From: Alkaliphilus hydrothermalis
Lineage (GTDB): Bacteria > Bacillota > Clostridia > Peptostreptococcales > Natronincolaceae
DNA length: 5,823 bases
Direction of reading: 5' to 3'
NCBI RefSeq assembly: GCF_016908555.1
Contig: NZ_JAFBEE010000040.1
Location: 1 to 5,823 of the forward strand
In this document: one piece after another, positions 5,768 through 5,823 of the stretch
Layout: each line of letters starts with the position of its first letter
How positions within the stretch are numbered: the stretch's first letter is position 1
Made by a program: the position numbers and the translations under genes
The notes under the pieces: generated by a model
Database searches by the model: none
The model's input: the letters and a program-made list of their open reading frames with translations, nothing else
What the model was told of the DNA's origin: nothing

Positions 5768-5823
5768 AACTGCTTCGAAAGAACAAGTAGCGATACGGTT
5801 CTTTGGAAAAAGATAACATTGAA
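5768..5823 (+). other. Probable rRNA operon leader with boxA-like sequence (continues past window)
   Basis: The segment GGTTCTTTGGAAAA (5797-5810) closely resembles the GTTCTTTGAAAA element found ahead of 16S and 23S genes in Firmicutes, related to the boxA antitermination/processing signal. Its TTCTTT pairs with AAAGAA upstream (stem 5778-5784 with 5798-5804, seven pairs), the usual leader hairpin pattern. No mature 16S sequence is reached before the window ends, so the identity rests on promoter strength and this motif. A tRNA operon is the main alternative. Confidence 0.6.

Overview
The window looks like a low-GC, strictly anaerobic Firmicute of the class Clostridia. The evidence is the AT-rich base composition, strong AGGAGG-type ribosome binding sites, Firmicute-type 5S rRNA and rRNA promoter sequences, and an oxygen-sensitive iron-sulfur/thiamine 2-oxoacid:ferredoxin oxidoreductase. 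An Alkaliphilus-like genus would fit, but the sequence alone does not fix the genus.

Layout from left to right. The window opens inside a 5S rRNA gene (about 1-93), the end of an rRNA operon, followed by its intrinsic terminator (100-130). After an AT-rich gap come two small genes of unknown function. The first is a 57-aa charged protein starting at GTG (396-569) with its own strong terminator (582-630). The second is a 68-aa protein (850-1056). Next is a tight two-gene operon. Gene 1116-2108 is a gamma-delta fusion (2-oxoacid oxidoreductase gamma domain plus a 2[4Fe-4S] ferredoxin domain). Gene 2125-4404 is an alpha-beta fusion (pyrimidine-binding domain, domain II and TPP-binding domain with its own [4Fe-4S] cysteines). 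A terminator follows at 4465-4497. A separate gene (4593-5459) encodes a DUF4438-type protein. The last 360 bases have no convincing gene. They hold an unexplained hairpin (5536-5578) and then a near-consensus sigma-A promoter (5734-5762) with an AT-rich upstream element and a boxA-like leader, best read as the start of another rRNA operon.

How the genes work together: 1116-2108 and 2125-4404 together carry all four parts of a 2-oxoacid:ferredoxin oxidoreductase. The alpha-beta chain binds thiamine pyrophosphate, decarboxylates the 2-oxoacid and passes electrons through its proximal cluster to the two clusters of the delta domain, and from there to ferredoxin. The 2-oxoacid (pyruvate or another) is not settled by sequence. 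The 68-aa gene lies 59 bases upstream with no terminator between, so it may be co-transcribed. The DUF4438 gene is a separate transcription unit with no demonstrated link to the enzyme.

The points most worth a second look are the split/fused oxidoreductase architecture, the apparent location of the whole gene cluster between two rRNA operons, a possible H-type pseudoknot at the 5' end of the right-hand rRNA leader, and the two unrecognised small proteins.
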